Shown here: piece by piece, positions 1 to 5,826 of the stretch
Layout of the letters: each line of letters opens with the position of its first letter
Position numbering within the stretch: position 1 is the first letter of the stretch
Origin: Pseudomonadales bacterium
GTDB taxonomy: Bacteria > Pseudomonadota > Gammaproteobacteria > Pseudomonadales > Azotimanducaceae
Reading direction: 5' to 3'
Assembly (NCBI GenBank): GCA_028822125.1
Contig: JAPKEK010000176.1
Span: 1-5,826 of the forward strand
Length of the DNA: 5,826 bases
The notes under the pieces: generated by a model
Told to the model about the DNA's origin: nothing
The model's database searches: none
Seen by the model: the letters and a program-made list of their open reading frames with translations, nothing else
Position numbers and translations under genes: made by a program

Positions 1-609
1 GCCATCTTGTGCTTGAGGGTATCCACGGTACCCCATACATTCCACTCATCAGCATACCGGGCCGTGATTTTCAGGGTTACAGTTTCACCGCCACCACCAA
101 TCAGCAGGGGTAATGGTGACTGGATTGGTTTTGGCTCCAATGGCGCCCCCTCTAATCGATAGAACTTGCCTTCAAATGTAGCTTCAACTTCGATCAGCAG
201 CGCCTTTATCAGCTGGCACGCCTCTTCTAAGCGCGACAGGCGTTCACGGGTCGAGAAAAAATCGATGCCATACTTCTGATGTTCATTCTCCTGCCATCCG
301 GAGCCCAGCCCGAGGACGACCCTACCCCCGGAAATATGATCCACCGTGGTAGCCATCTTGGCTAGAACTGCGGGGTGGCGATAGGTATTACCCGTCACCA
401 GTGTGCCCAGCCGGACTCTGGGAACCAGGGCAGCCAGGGCAGCCAGGGTCGTCCAGGCTTCGGGCCAGGGCGCTGATGTATCCTCAGCATTAGGCATAAA
501 GTGATCCGCCAGCCAAATACCATCCCAGCCGGTCTGTTCGGCATGCTCTGCTAAAGACCTGAGCGTAATAAAATCATGGCTCGGTAGGGGCCATAGGCTA
601 AATCTCATA
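1..609 (-). CDS. LLM-class (luciferase-like) flavin-dependent oxidoreductase, partial at the left edge, frame broken at codon 3
   Basis: The reading frame gives an uninterrupted 200-residue luciferase-like TIM-barrel sequence that runs off the left edge; the family is about 300 residues. After the expected start MRFSLWP come ADHFMP (about 34-39), RLGTLVTGNTYRHPAVLAK (about 66-84), HISGGRVVLGLGSGWQENEH (about 91-110) and LIGGGGE (about 169-175), all typical of LLM-class oxidoreductases that use F420 or FMN. FMN is more likely if the host is a gammaproteobacterium (inference); the substrate cannot be named. The start at 609-607 is backed by AAGGAG about 5 bases upstream. However, the next codons read ATG AGA TTT TAG: the T-tract has four Ts where three would give MRFSLWP. 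Without a frame correction, the first usual in-frame start is ATG at 497-495, inside ADHFMP, which would remove 37 conserved residues. This is a base-call error, a mutation or (less likely) a +1 slip. Family call is firm; intactness is uncertain. Confidence 0.85.
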
Positions 610-613
610 ACTG

Positions 614-620
614 CTCCTTA
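614..620 (-). promoter_or_regulatory. Shine-Dalgarno of the LLM oxidoreductase
   Basis: The minus strand reads AAGGAG about 5 bases before the ATG at 609-607. This is a near-perfect anti-16S match and fixes the start upstream of the frame break. It therefore argues that the original gene began with ATG AGA TTT and that the extra T is secondary. Confidence 0.7.
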
Positions 621-661
621 TACTCAATACTCAATACTCAATACTCAATACTCAATACTCA
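620..661. repeat. Heptamer tandem repeat, about six copies of TACTCAA
   Basis: Five complete perfect copies of TACTCAA (plus strand; TTGAGTA on the minus strand) are followed by a sixth lacking its last base. The array ends immediately beside the Shine-Dalgarno of the leftward oxidoreductase, so it would lie in that gene's 5' leader or overlap its promoter. Perfect short-unit arrays change copy number by polymerase slippage. Seven is not a multiple of three, but the array is outside the coding frame, so any effect would be on promoter spacing or leader length rather than on frame. Confidence 0.9.
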
Positions 662-669
662 CTTGCCAA
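641..669 (-). promoter_or_regulatory. Weak candidate promoter of the LLM gene, -10 inside the heptamer array
   Basis: On the minus strand TTGGCA (669-664) resembles a -35 box and stands 17 bases from GAGTAT (646-641). That hexamer is supplied once by each heptamer unit. The -10 match is only three of six, so this is a guess. If it is real, slippage downstream of 641 would change only leader length. Confidence 0.2.
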
Positions 670-712
670 CAAAACTGCTACTGACATGAAACCTCTCTGA
701 GGCCAGCACCAA

Positions 713-732
713 TCTATTCTTTCCGGAATAGA
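713..732. promoter_or_regulatory. 7-bp inverted repeat, possible operator
   Basis: TCTATTC (713-719) and GAATAGA (726-732) are perfect inverted copies separated by six bases. The right arm overlaps the -10-like TAGAAT at 729-734. The placement between divergent genes fits a regulator site, but no regulator family is recognised and an arm of this size can occur by chance. Confidence 0.25.
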
Positions 733-841
733 ATTAATACCCCATAACGAGGATGGCTTGAATTTTCTTCCAACAATATTGTCAAGACTCTGTCAGATTA
801 TCAGAGAAATGTAAGGCGCCCTCATTCAGGCCAGCCAAGCA

Positions 842-850
842 TGTTAAACT
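842..850 (+). promoter_or_regulatory. Candidate extended -10 for rlmKL
   Basis: TGT followed by TAAACT (845-850) fits an extended -10 (TGn plus four of six matches to TATAAT). Transcription would then begin at about 857, at or next to the start codon at 858, giving a leaderless or nearly leaderless message. This would fit the lack of any Shine-Dalgarno before 858. No -35 box is seen at normal spacing. Confidence 0.3.
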
Positions 851-857
851 CAACGTC

Positions 858-3023
858 ATGACACATGACACCTTCTTTGCAACGGCGCCAAAGGGCATGG
901 TAGACCTGCTTGCCAGAGAGCTGAGCCAAATGGGTGCCAGCCCGGTAAAAGAGTCTCGCGGCGGCGTACACTTTAGCGGTGATCTGGAAACCGCTTACCG
1001 AGCCTGTCTCTGGTCCAGGCTGGCGAATCGCATCCTGTTGCCTCTGGCAGATTTTGCGGCACCCTCTACCGATGCCTTATACCAGGGTGTGAAAGCAATA
1101 AACTGGTCTGCGCATCTCAGTGCAGAACAAACTATCGCTGTTGATACTAATCTCTCAAATTCCGGGATTACGCACAGCCATTTCGCGTCGCTAAGAGTCA
1201 AAGATGCCATAGTGGATTATTTTCAGGAAAGCCAGGGTCTGCGACCCAACGTAGACCTTGACGCGCCCGATATCCGTATCAACTGTTATATCTCTGCGGA
1301 CCAGGCCTCGCTTTATCTGGATCTGTCCGGTACCAGTCTGCACCAACGAAACTATCGTCTGGACGCCGGCCGTGCGCCCCTCAAAGAGAATCTGGCAGCA
1401 GCCATCCTGCTTCGCAGCCGATGGCATGAAACAGCCGACGCACAGGGAGCCTTCATCGACCTGATGTGCGGCTCCGGCACACTGGTGATTGAGGCCGCTC
1501 TTATGGCAGCCGATATAGCCCCCGGCCTGACTCGACAGCACTGGGGCTTTGACAACTGGCAGCAGCATCGCCAGAGTATCTGGCAGCGATTAACTGCCGA
1601 AGCACAATATCGACGCGATAAAGGCCTTAAAGGGTTACCCGTGATACTTGGTTTCGATAACAATCGCCGGGTACTGGAACAGGCGCGGTCAAATGCCGAC
1701 CGCGTCGGGCTGAGTCATAAAATCCAGTTTGTCTACCAGGATATATTCGCTTTTTGCCACGACCTACCCAGTCATGGGCTCATGGTAAGCAATCCGCCCT
1801 ACGGCAAACGACTGTCAGAAAGCGGTGAACTACCTGCCCTGTACAAAGCCCTGGGGACTCTAACCAAGACGCAATTAGTAGGCTGGAAGGCCGCAATCTT
1901 CACTGAGAACCCGGCCCTTGGCAAACATATGGGCCTCCGTGCGGAAAAACTGCATACGCTCTATAACGGCGCCCTTGCCTGCAAACTGATACAGTTCGAC
2001 GTAGACAAATCGCGATTCTATCGAGATGATCGCCTGCCAAGAATACTTGAGCCAGATGAGATAAGCCCTCAGGCTGTTATGTTCAGGAACCGGCTGACTA
2101 AAAACCTGAAACAGATCTCCCGCTGGGCCAGGAAATCTGGGATCACCTGTTACAGAACCTTTGATGCCGACCTACCTGATTACGCTGCTGCCATCGATGT
2201 ATACCAAGGCGCCGACGATCAGACTGAAAAATGGGTCTGCATCCAGGAATATGAAGCCCCGGCCAGCATTGATCCAGGGAAAGCAAAATTCAGAACACAG
2301 GAACTGGTGACCGTGTGCAAGGCCATTTTCAATGTCAACGACGAACAGCTGTTCTACAAAACGCGCACTCGCCAACGAGGCGATTCCCAGTATGAGCGCA
2401 AGAACACCTCGCATGAATTTCACCAGGTCAGAGAAGCGACCGCTAAGCTCTGGGTTAATTTCGAGGATTATCTGGACACGGGTATCTTTCTTGACCATCG
2501 CCCACTCAGGCAGATCCTGAAAAAACAGGCGGCCGGCAAGACTTTTCTCAACCTGTTTTCCTATACGGGTGTCGCTAGCGTTCAGGCCGCATTGGGAGGC
2601 GCAACCAAGACAACCTCTGTGGATATGTCCCGCACCTACCTGGATTGGGCGAAAAGAAATCTGCGGCTGAATAACCTGTCAACGGACCAGCATGAACTCG
2701 TCCAGGCTAATTGCCTGAAGTGGCTGACCCAGCAAAAACCCGCCAGCTATGATCTGATACTGGTCGACCCCCCCAGCTTTTCGAATTCAAAGCGCATGGA
2801 CCAGGCATTTAATGTTGCCGAAGATCATGCTGACCTGCTTCGTAACAGCATCCGGTTACTTCGACCCGGAGGTACCCTGTATTTCTCCACAAATCTGCGT
2901 AAATTCAAGCTGGATCACCGGATACAGGACGAATTCAATGTCATCGACATCAGCGCTGAAACCATCCCAGTAGATTTCAGCCGACGCCGGAATATCCACC
3001 AGTGCTGGCAACTATCAAGATGA
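858..3023 (+). CDS. rlmKL: Bifunctional 23S rRNA methyltransferase RlmKL (m2G2445 and m7G2069, E. coli numbering)
   Basis: The 721-residue product matches the fused RlmL-RlmK enzyme (E. coli RlmKL is 702 aa). The N-terminal part has a THUMP RNA-binding domain (about 45-155) and a Rossmann methyltransferase with the SAM motif DLMCGSGTL (201-209) and the N2-guanine catalytic motif NPPYGKRL (312-319). This half makes m2G2445. The C-terminal half (about 400-721) has its own SAM motif, NLFSYTGVAS (565-574), and catalytic-loop motif DPPSFSNSK (637-645), and makes m7G2069. Both active sites look intact, so no loss of either activity is expected. The enzyme is cytoplasmic and acts on the large subunit precursor during assembly. 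The start is chosen because MTHDTFFATAPKGM aligns with the family's N-terminus; the next ATG (codon 14) would cut into it. No Shine-Dalgarno is visible. The gene diverges from the LLM oxidoreductase and is followed by hairpins, so it is probably monocistronic. Confidence 0.97.
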   Translation: MTHDTFFATAPKGMVDLLARELSQMGASPVKESRGGVHFSGDLETAYRACLWSRLANRILLPLADFAAPSTDALYQGVKAINWSAHLSAEQTIAVDTNLSNSGITHSHFASLRVKDAIVDYFQESQGLRPNVDLDAPDIRINCYISADQASLYLDLSGTSLHQRNYRLDAGRAPLKENLAAAILLRSRWHETADAQGAFIDLMCGSGTLVIEAALMAADIAPGLTRQHWGFDNWQQHRQSIWQRLTAEAQYRRDKGLKGLPVILGFDNNRRVLEQARSNADRVGLSHKIQFVYQDIFAFCHDLPSHGLMVSNPPYGKRLSESGELPALYKALGTLTKTQLVGWKAAIFTENPALGKHMGLRAEKLHTLYNGALACKLIQFDVDKSRFYRDDRLPRILEPDEISPQAVMFRNRLTKNLKQISRWARKSGITCYRTFDADLPDYAAAIDVYQGADDQTEKWVCIQEYEAPASIDPGKAKFRTQELVTVCKAIFNVNDEQLFYKTRTRQRGDSQYERKNTSHEFHQVREATAKLWVNFEDYLDTGIFLDHRPLRQILKKQAAGKTFLNLFSYTGVASVQAALGGATKTTSVDMSRTYLDWAKRNLRLNNLSTDQHELVQANCLKWLTQQKPASYDLILVDPPSFSNSKRMDQAFNVAEDHADLLRNSIRLLRPGGTLYFSTNLRKFKLDHRIQDEFNVIDISAETIPVDFSRRRNIHQCWQLSR

Positions 3024-3175
3024 TTGAGCGCTATTGTAGCCATCAAATGCGCCACACCTGGCGGGCCCAGCTGGTAAACCTGACTGACCACCGCCAGGTC
3101 TTGATGCCTAGCAAGTGCACCCGGACGGCAGCCGCTATGACAAAAGTAAAGTCTTGTGTGAAGCGGCTCTTTTGA
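3020..3175 (+). CDS. Doubtful 51-codon ORF overlapping the rlmKL stop (ATGA)
   Basis: An ATG at 3020-3022 overlaps the rlmKL TGA (3021-3023) in the ATGA arrangement typical of translational coupling. It opens a frame of 51 codons ending at TGA 3173-3175. The product is small, basic and not recognised; it has four Cys-free central residues around HTWRAQLVNLTDHRQ and a Lys/Arg-rich end with KVKSCVKRLF. It has no Shine-Dalgarno of its own beyond chance. The stretch also contains the two inverted repeats listed separately and the -35 of the next gene, which suggests a 3' untranslated region instead. I keep it only as a possible coupled small protein or gene remnant. Confidence 0.15.
   Translation: MIERYCSHQMRHTWRAQLVNLTDHRQVLMPSKCTRTAAAMTKVKSCVKRLF
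3056..3099 (+). repeat. 9-bp inverted repeat after rlmKL
   Basis: ACCTGGCGG (3056-3064) and CCGCCAGGT (3091-3099) are perfect inverted copies. Inside them TGGT (3072-3075) pairs with ACCA (3087-3090), which adds four base pairs directly onto the stem with a one-sided bulge on the 5' side. No T-run follows, so it is not a classical intrinsic terminator. It could stabilise the rlmKL 3' end against exonucleases. Confidence 0.55.
3130..3173 (+). terminator. Terminator-like hairpin with short T-run
   Basis: AGCCGCT (3130-3136) pairs with AGCGGCT (3162-3168), with an inner ACAA/TTGT helix, and is followed by C and four Ts (3170-3173). The loop is long and the T-run short, so it would be a weak Rho-independent terminator for rlmKL. 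Its T-run overlaps the -35 box of the next gene. Confidence 0.3.
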
Positions 3176-3200
3176 TCCTTATCTGCTATGTGTGTAGTAT
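3172..3200 (+). promoter_or_regulatory. Candidate sigma-70 promoter of the large exported protein
   Basis: TTGATC (3172-3177) and TAGTAT (3195-3200) each match four of six consensus bases, with the ideal 17-base spacing. Transcription would begin at about 3207, giving a leader of about 26 bases that contains the ribosome binding site. This suggests the downstream gene is transcribed separately from rlmKL. Confidence 0.45.
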
Positions 3201-3218
3201 CAAAAAAGGACTACTAAT

Positions 3219-3225
3219 AAGAGGA
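3219..3225 (+). promoter_or_regulatory. Shine-Dalgarno of the large exported protein
   Basis: AAGAGGA lies seven bases before the ATG at 3233. It decides the start, which also begins directly with a signal peptide (MKRLLVALLAG). Confidence 0.75.
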
Positions 3226-3232
3226 CTCGTGA

Positions 3233-5826
3233 ATGAAGAGATTACTCGTTGCACTGCTAGCAGGATTTTCATTGGCCTGTGCAGCCAATCCAGTCAAAGA
3301 AAATATCGGCCTGTATGGTGGACACGTGGCGGACATAGAAGCTATGGACAATGCGGGTACCTCTGAAGTCCTCATCGCTGTTGATACCAGCCAGCGCGGC
3401 ATTTTCAGATGGAACCCCAGCGCGACAATACCGAACTGGGAGTCGGTCACCAACCCTGAAGATACAACTATTACCGGCAAAATACCGGGTCAAGGATCCC
3501 TGGTAGAGGAAGATGTTGCCAATGCGGGGGTGATCTATGGGGTCATCTCATTTAATGCAGACAGCAGATTCAGTGCGCTGTACGAGAACAGCAATTACGG
3601 CGACCTATCCGGTACCGCTGTGTCATGGACTGCGTCCCTCGACAGTAGTAGCGCAGCCCTTGATGAGGTCACTTCCCTGCACGGCCACTCATCGGGCATG
3701 TATGCCGGCACCAATGAAGGTGACATCTATCTTAACGCATCAGGTGCCGGTGGTGCATTCACTAGCGTTTTCAGCCATACCAGCGGTAATCAAATTGTTG
3801 ACTTTGCTGTTGTATCGTCGACCAAGGGTTATGTGGTTACCCGGGGCGCTACTGGCGGGGTAAGCCTCTGGTCTACCAACTGGGGTTCGACAACCACAGA
3901 CCTAACGGCCAGCCTGCCTGCCACTGCGCCTGTGGAAATACGGACCGGCGCCTGCCCGTTAAGTGACTGTTCACTGGAAATCCACCTGATCGGCGCGGAC
4001 CCTGCAGACAGCAGTGGTGACACCATCTACATAGCCGGTTCATCTACCAATGCTATGGCGTTCAAGAGCAGCGATGGCGGCGCCAGCTGGAACGATGGCT
4101 GGGATTACCAATGTGGTGAAACGGGAAGCGGTTGTGAAGACTATGACTTCACCGATGGTTATCCGAATGGCGATATCATACGGTTCAGAGGCACCGCCTC
4201 ATCGGGAACAGAAAGTCGAAACGTTTTTATTTCCAAAGTTGTAATGGATCTTGACGATCCCAGCCCGTCCTGGACAGCAGTGCAGAAGTTAAGTTCTACC
4301 ATCTTTCCTTCTGGGCCAACTGGACCCAGCATTACCATGACTTCAAATGTCAATGATGGTGCTCTTGCTATTGACGCTATTGACGATACCCAACTCTACA
4401 TTGCCAGCGATCTGGCAATCGGTCAGATAACCCATGACCCGACAACCGGGTTTCCCAGCCCAGCAGGAGAGGAAATGGGCAATGCCATCGGTATCGAGGG
4501 TCTTGTTGTTAACGACCTGGACTTTTTTGAAAATTCGCCTACCGATAAAGAGCTTTGGATCGTCACCAAAAGTGGCTCAGGCTTTGCCCAGGGATACAAT
4601 CCGGACGACCCTACCAGCGTTGCTGATGCCTCGGGCTGGGTCTTTCCCATTTATGTGGGCGGTGATGGCGCGCCCGCCACAGCGGTCGCCATAGACCCTG
4701 CAGACAAAACGCTGGCATTAATTGGTACAAACAGCGTGTATCGCAATGACCGGGCCGATGGCGCCATTGCCCTGGTCGATGTTGCCACCAACTGGACCAG
4801 GGTGTTTGATCCCCTGGATGCCGCATACTCTGGCACAGGCATGCCGTTGGAGTCCGACCGGGCCGACCGAAGCCATACCACCTCTCTGGAGTGGCAGACT
4901 TCCAGCGCAGGATCCTGTGATCGAGTTTATCTATCAGTTGCTAATACCGACACCGGCCTGGAAGGAGGCATCTTCTATTCTGACGATAAAGGCCTCACCT
5001 GGAACGTAGACACCCTGAACTCCGGGACAGGGCTACTGAAAATGCCTGTCAATGCCATCCTGTCGAATGACAATTTCCTCTGGGCAGCCGTGGGCGATCG
5101 AGATGGCAGAAGCAGTGAAACCGGTATTCGATCCAGGTTAAGTCTATGTTCAAGTTCAGCATGGTGGGAACCTTCGCATTCTACAGACACAGTTTTTGCC
5201 GCGCTTCAAGGTGAATACATTACTGCGCTAGATGGCACAACCAATTCAGCCACTTTTAGCGGCGTCGTTTACGTCACCAGCGACCAGACTGTCTACAAGG
5301 GAGAACTGGTGAGTTCCACTAGCTGCAGCACTTCAGGCTTTGATTGCTGGCAGTTTTCTGATGTTACGCCGACAGCCAGTCATTCCGGTTTCAGCGCCGT
5401 TGCCGTTGAGCCAGCAGATGCGGATCATGTCTGGGTTGCCTATGATAACTGTATTCAGGAATCTACTAACGGCGGCAGCAGCTGGGCTGTTTACGGCGAT
5501 TCCTGCACGGATGACCATGAAGCCGTTAAAGTATTGGCATATGATGATCTCATCGCAGGTACGGAAGGAGGCGCCTTTGCCTATGTTGATGATGGCACAA
5601 CTGCCTGTACTTCAGATGGCTTCACTTGGGATATCGATGCAAATAGCTCGGTAGAGCCACTGGAAGATGGTCTGCTGTTCATCCGCTACCTGTTTGATTT
5701 TACGGGTAATCCGCTGGTCGATGCGGCGGTTGATATGAATGGCGAGCGATCTTCGCCAAGCGAGATTGAAGTATTTCTGGCGACTCACAGTACTGCCATG
5801 GATATCGATGGTGACGGCGCATTAGG
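3233..5826 (+). CDS. Exported Asp-box/beta-propeller protein with dockerin-like calcium-binding repeats, partial at the right edge
   Basis: The frame is open for 864 codons and runs off the window. Residues 1-17 form a short signal peptide (KR, then a hydrophobic core). The end SLAC at 13-16 could be a non-ideal lipobox with C16 lipidated, or ACA could be cut by signal peptidase I. Residues about 30-795 are beta-rich, with short strands such as LIAVDTSQRGIF (47-58), MYAGTNEGDIYL (156-167) and LIAGTEGGAFAY (773-784). Three sequences fit the Asp-box pattern SxDxGx(S/T)W or its Asn variant: 279-286, 583-590 and 744-751. This implies one or two beta-propellers like those in sialidase/BNR or sortilin-type proteins, but no catalytic residues can be assigned. 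Eleven cysteines lie beyond C16, consistent with disulfides outside the cytoplasm. Residues 800-864 are dockerin-like repeats. Binding target and function are unknown; a surface or secreted scaffold or binding role is inferred. Confidence 0.85.
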   Translation, partial: MKRLLVALLAGFSLACAANPVKENIGLYGGHVADIEAMDNAGTSEVLIAVDTSQRGIFRWNPSATIPNWESVTNPEDTTITGKIPGQGSLVEEDVANAGVIYGVISFNADSRFSALYENSNYGDLSGTAVSWTASLDSSSAALDEVTSLHGHSSGMYAGTNEGDIYLNASGAGGAFTSVFSHTSGNQIVDFAVVSSTKGYVVTRGATGGVSLWSTNWGSTTTDLTASLPATAPVEIRTGACPLSDCSLEIHLIGADPADSSGDTIYIAGSSTNAMAFKSSDGGASWNDGWDYQCGETGSGCEDYDFTDGYPNGDIIRFRGTASSGTESRNVFISKVVMDLDDPSPSWTAVQKLSSTIFPSGPTGPSITMTSNVNDGALAIDAIDDTQLYIASDLAIGQITHDPTTGFPSPAGEEMGNAIGIEGLVVNDLDFFENSPTDKELWIVTKSGSGFAQGYNPDDPTSVADASGWVFPIYVGGDGAPATAVAIDPADKTLALIGTNSVYRNDRADGAIALVDVATNWTRVFDPLDAAYSGTGMPLESDRADRSHTTSLEWQTSSAGSCDRVYLSVANTDTGLEGGIFYSDDKGLTWNVDTLNSGTGLLKMPVNAILSNDNFLWAAVGDRDGRSSETGIRSRLSLCSSSAWWEPSHSTDTVFAALQGEYITALDGTTNSATFSGVVYVTSDQTVYKGELVSSTSCSTSGFDCWQFSDVTPTASHSGFSAVAVEPADADHVWVAYDNCIQESTNGGSSWAVYGDSCTDDHEAVKVLAYDDLIAGTEGGAFAYVDDGTTACTSDGFTWDIDANSSVEPLEDGLLFIRYLFDFTGNPLVDAAVDMNGERSSPSEIEVFLATHSTAMDIDGDGAL
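4067..4090 (+). other. Asp-box motif 1 (residues 279-286)
   Basis: SSDGGASW fits the Asp-box consensus S-x-D-x-G-x-(T/S)-W exactly. In known families this beta-hairpin motif sits between two strands of a propeller blade. It is structural and not catalytic. Confidence 0.75.
4979..5002 (+). other. Asp-box motif 2 (residues 583-590)
   Basis: SDDKGLTW fits the Asp-box consensus exactly and is preceded by the strand GGIFY, the usual context. Confidence 0.75.
5462..5485 (+). other. Asp-box motif 3, Asn variant (residues 744-751)
   Basis: STNGGSSW fits the motif with Asn in place of the central Asp, a common variant. It follows the strand HVWVAYDNCIQE. Confidence 0.65.
5630..5826 (+). other. Dockerin-like (EF-hand-like) repeats at the C-terminus, truncated by the window
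   Basis: Residues 800-812 (D800, D802, N804, E811, D812) resemble a calcium loop and lead into the helix DGLLFIRYLF (812-821), then DFTGNPLVDAAV. After a linker, a second loop DIDGDG starts at 857, 57 residues later, and is cut by the window. The pattern matches the DxDGNG...LTDGLLxxRYLF repeats found at the ends of many gammaproteobacterial secreted proteins. The first loop has Ala and Ser where Gly is usual and may bind calcium weakly. A further DGLL helix is expected just beyond the edge. Confidence 0.75.

Larger units (their letters stand above)
662..857. other. Divergent intergenic region between the LLM gene and rlmKL
   Basis: This 196-base spacer contains no convincing gene. It holds three small inverted repeats: CCTC-TCT-GAGG (692-702), a 7-bp one at 713-732, and CTCTG/CAGAG (788-806). 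TAGAAT at 729-734 is a good -10 hexamer but has no acceptable -35 at 16-18 bases. No tRNA or other recognisable RNA was seen. Confidence 0.6.

Noticed and set aside
430..447. Repeated GGCAGCCAG in the LLM gene
   Set aside because: It encodes LAALAA in a helix typical of the family; repeated codons and not a regulatory repeat.
620..661. CRISPR-like array
   Set aside because: The units are contiguous heptamers with no spacers and no cas genes nearby.
841..843. ATG upstream of rlmKL as an alternative start
   Set aside because: It is 17 bases upstream of 858 and out of frame with rlmKL.
1191..1568. 125-codon open frame antisense to rlmKL
   Set aside because: It lies wholly inside rlmKL, has no family resemblance, and its residues are the complement of conserved RlmL codons; it is a shadow.
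3115..3366. 83-codon plus-strand frame across the rlmKL-propeller gap
   Set aside because: It overlaps the promoter, the ribosome binding site and the first 130 bases of the exported-protein gene in another frame, and has no Shine-Dalgarno or recognisable product.
4367..4384. Tandem 9-bp duplication GCTATTGAC in the exported-protein gene
   Set aside because: Only two copies, in frame (AIDAID), and consistent with ordinary sequence; not a meaningful repeat array.

Overview
The window looks like chromosome from a marine-type gammaproteobacterium. The main support is a fused RlmK/RlmL rRNA methyltransferase, an arrangement typical of Gammaproteobacteria. A large secreted protein ending in dockerin-like 'DGLL-x-x-RYLF' repeats also fits, as these are frequent in free-living marine gammaproteobacteria. 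The taxon is an inference; there is no rRNA or tRNA to confirm it.

Layout. Positions 1-609 (minus strand) hold the N-terminal two thirds of a luciferase-like (LLM-class) flavin oxidoreductase. The gene runs off the left edge and carries one extra T in a T-tract at codon 3, which breaks the frame. Directly upstream of its Shine-Dalgarno lies a perfect heptamer tandem repeat (about 620-661). The rest of the divergent intergenic region (662-857) has small inverted repeats and a candidate extended -10, but no clear Shine-Dalgarno for the rightward gene. Positions 858-3023 (plus) encode full-length RlmKL (721 aa), which modifies two guanines in 23S rRNA. Positions 3024-3232 hold two inverted repeats (one terminator-like), a doubtful 51-codon ORF overlapping the rlmKL stop, and a promoter plus ribosome binding site. 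Positions 3233 to the right edge (plus) encode at least 864 residues of an exported protein. It is built from beta-propeller/Asp-box repeats followed by dockerin-like calcium-binding repeats, and it continues beyond the window.

The three genes do not form one pathway. The oxidoreductase and rlmKL are divergent, and the large exported protein appears to have its own promoter. rlmKL is housekeeping. I see no mobile element, CRISPR array, or defence or toxin system. The points most worth a second look are the heptamer repeat next to a frame-broken gene, and the propeller plus dockerin-like architecture of the unnamed secreted protein.
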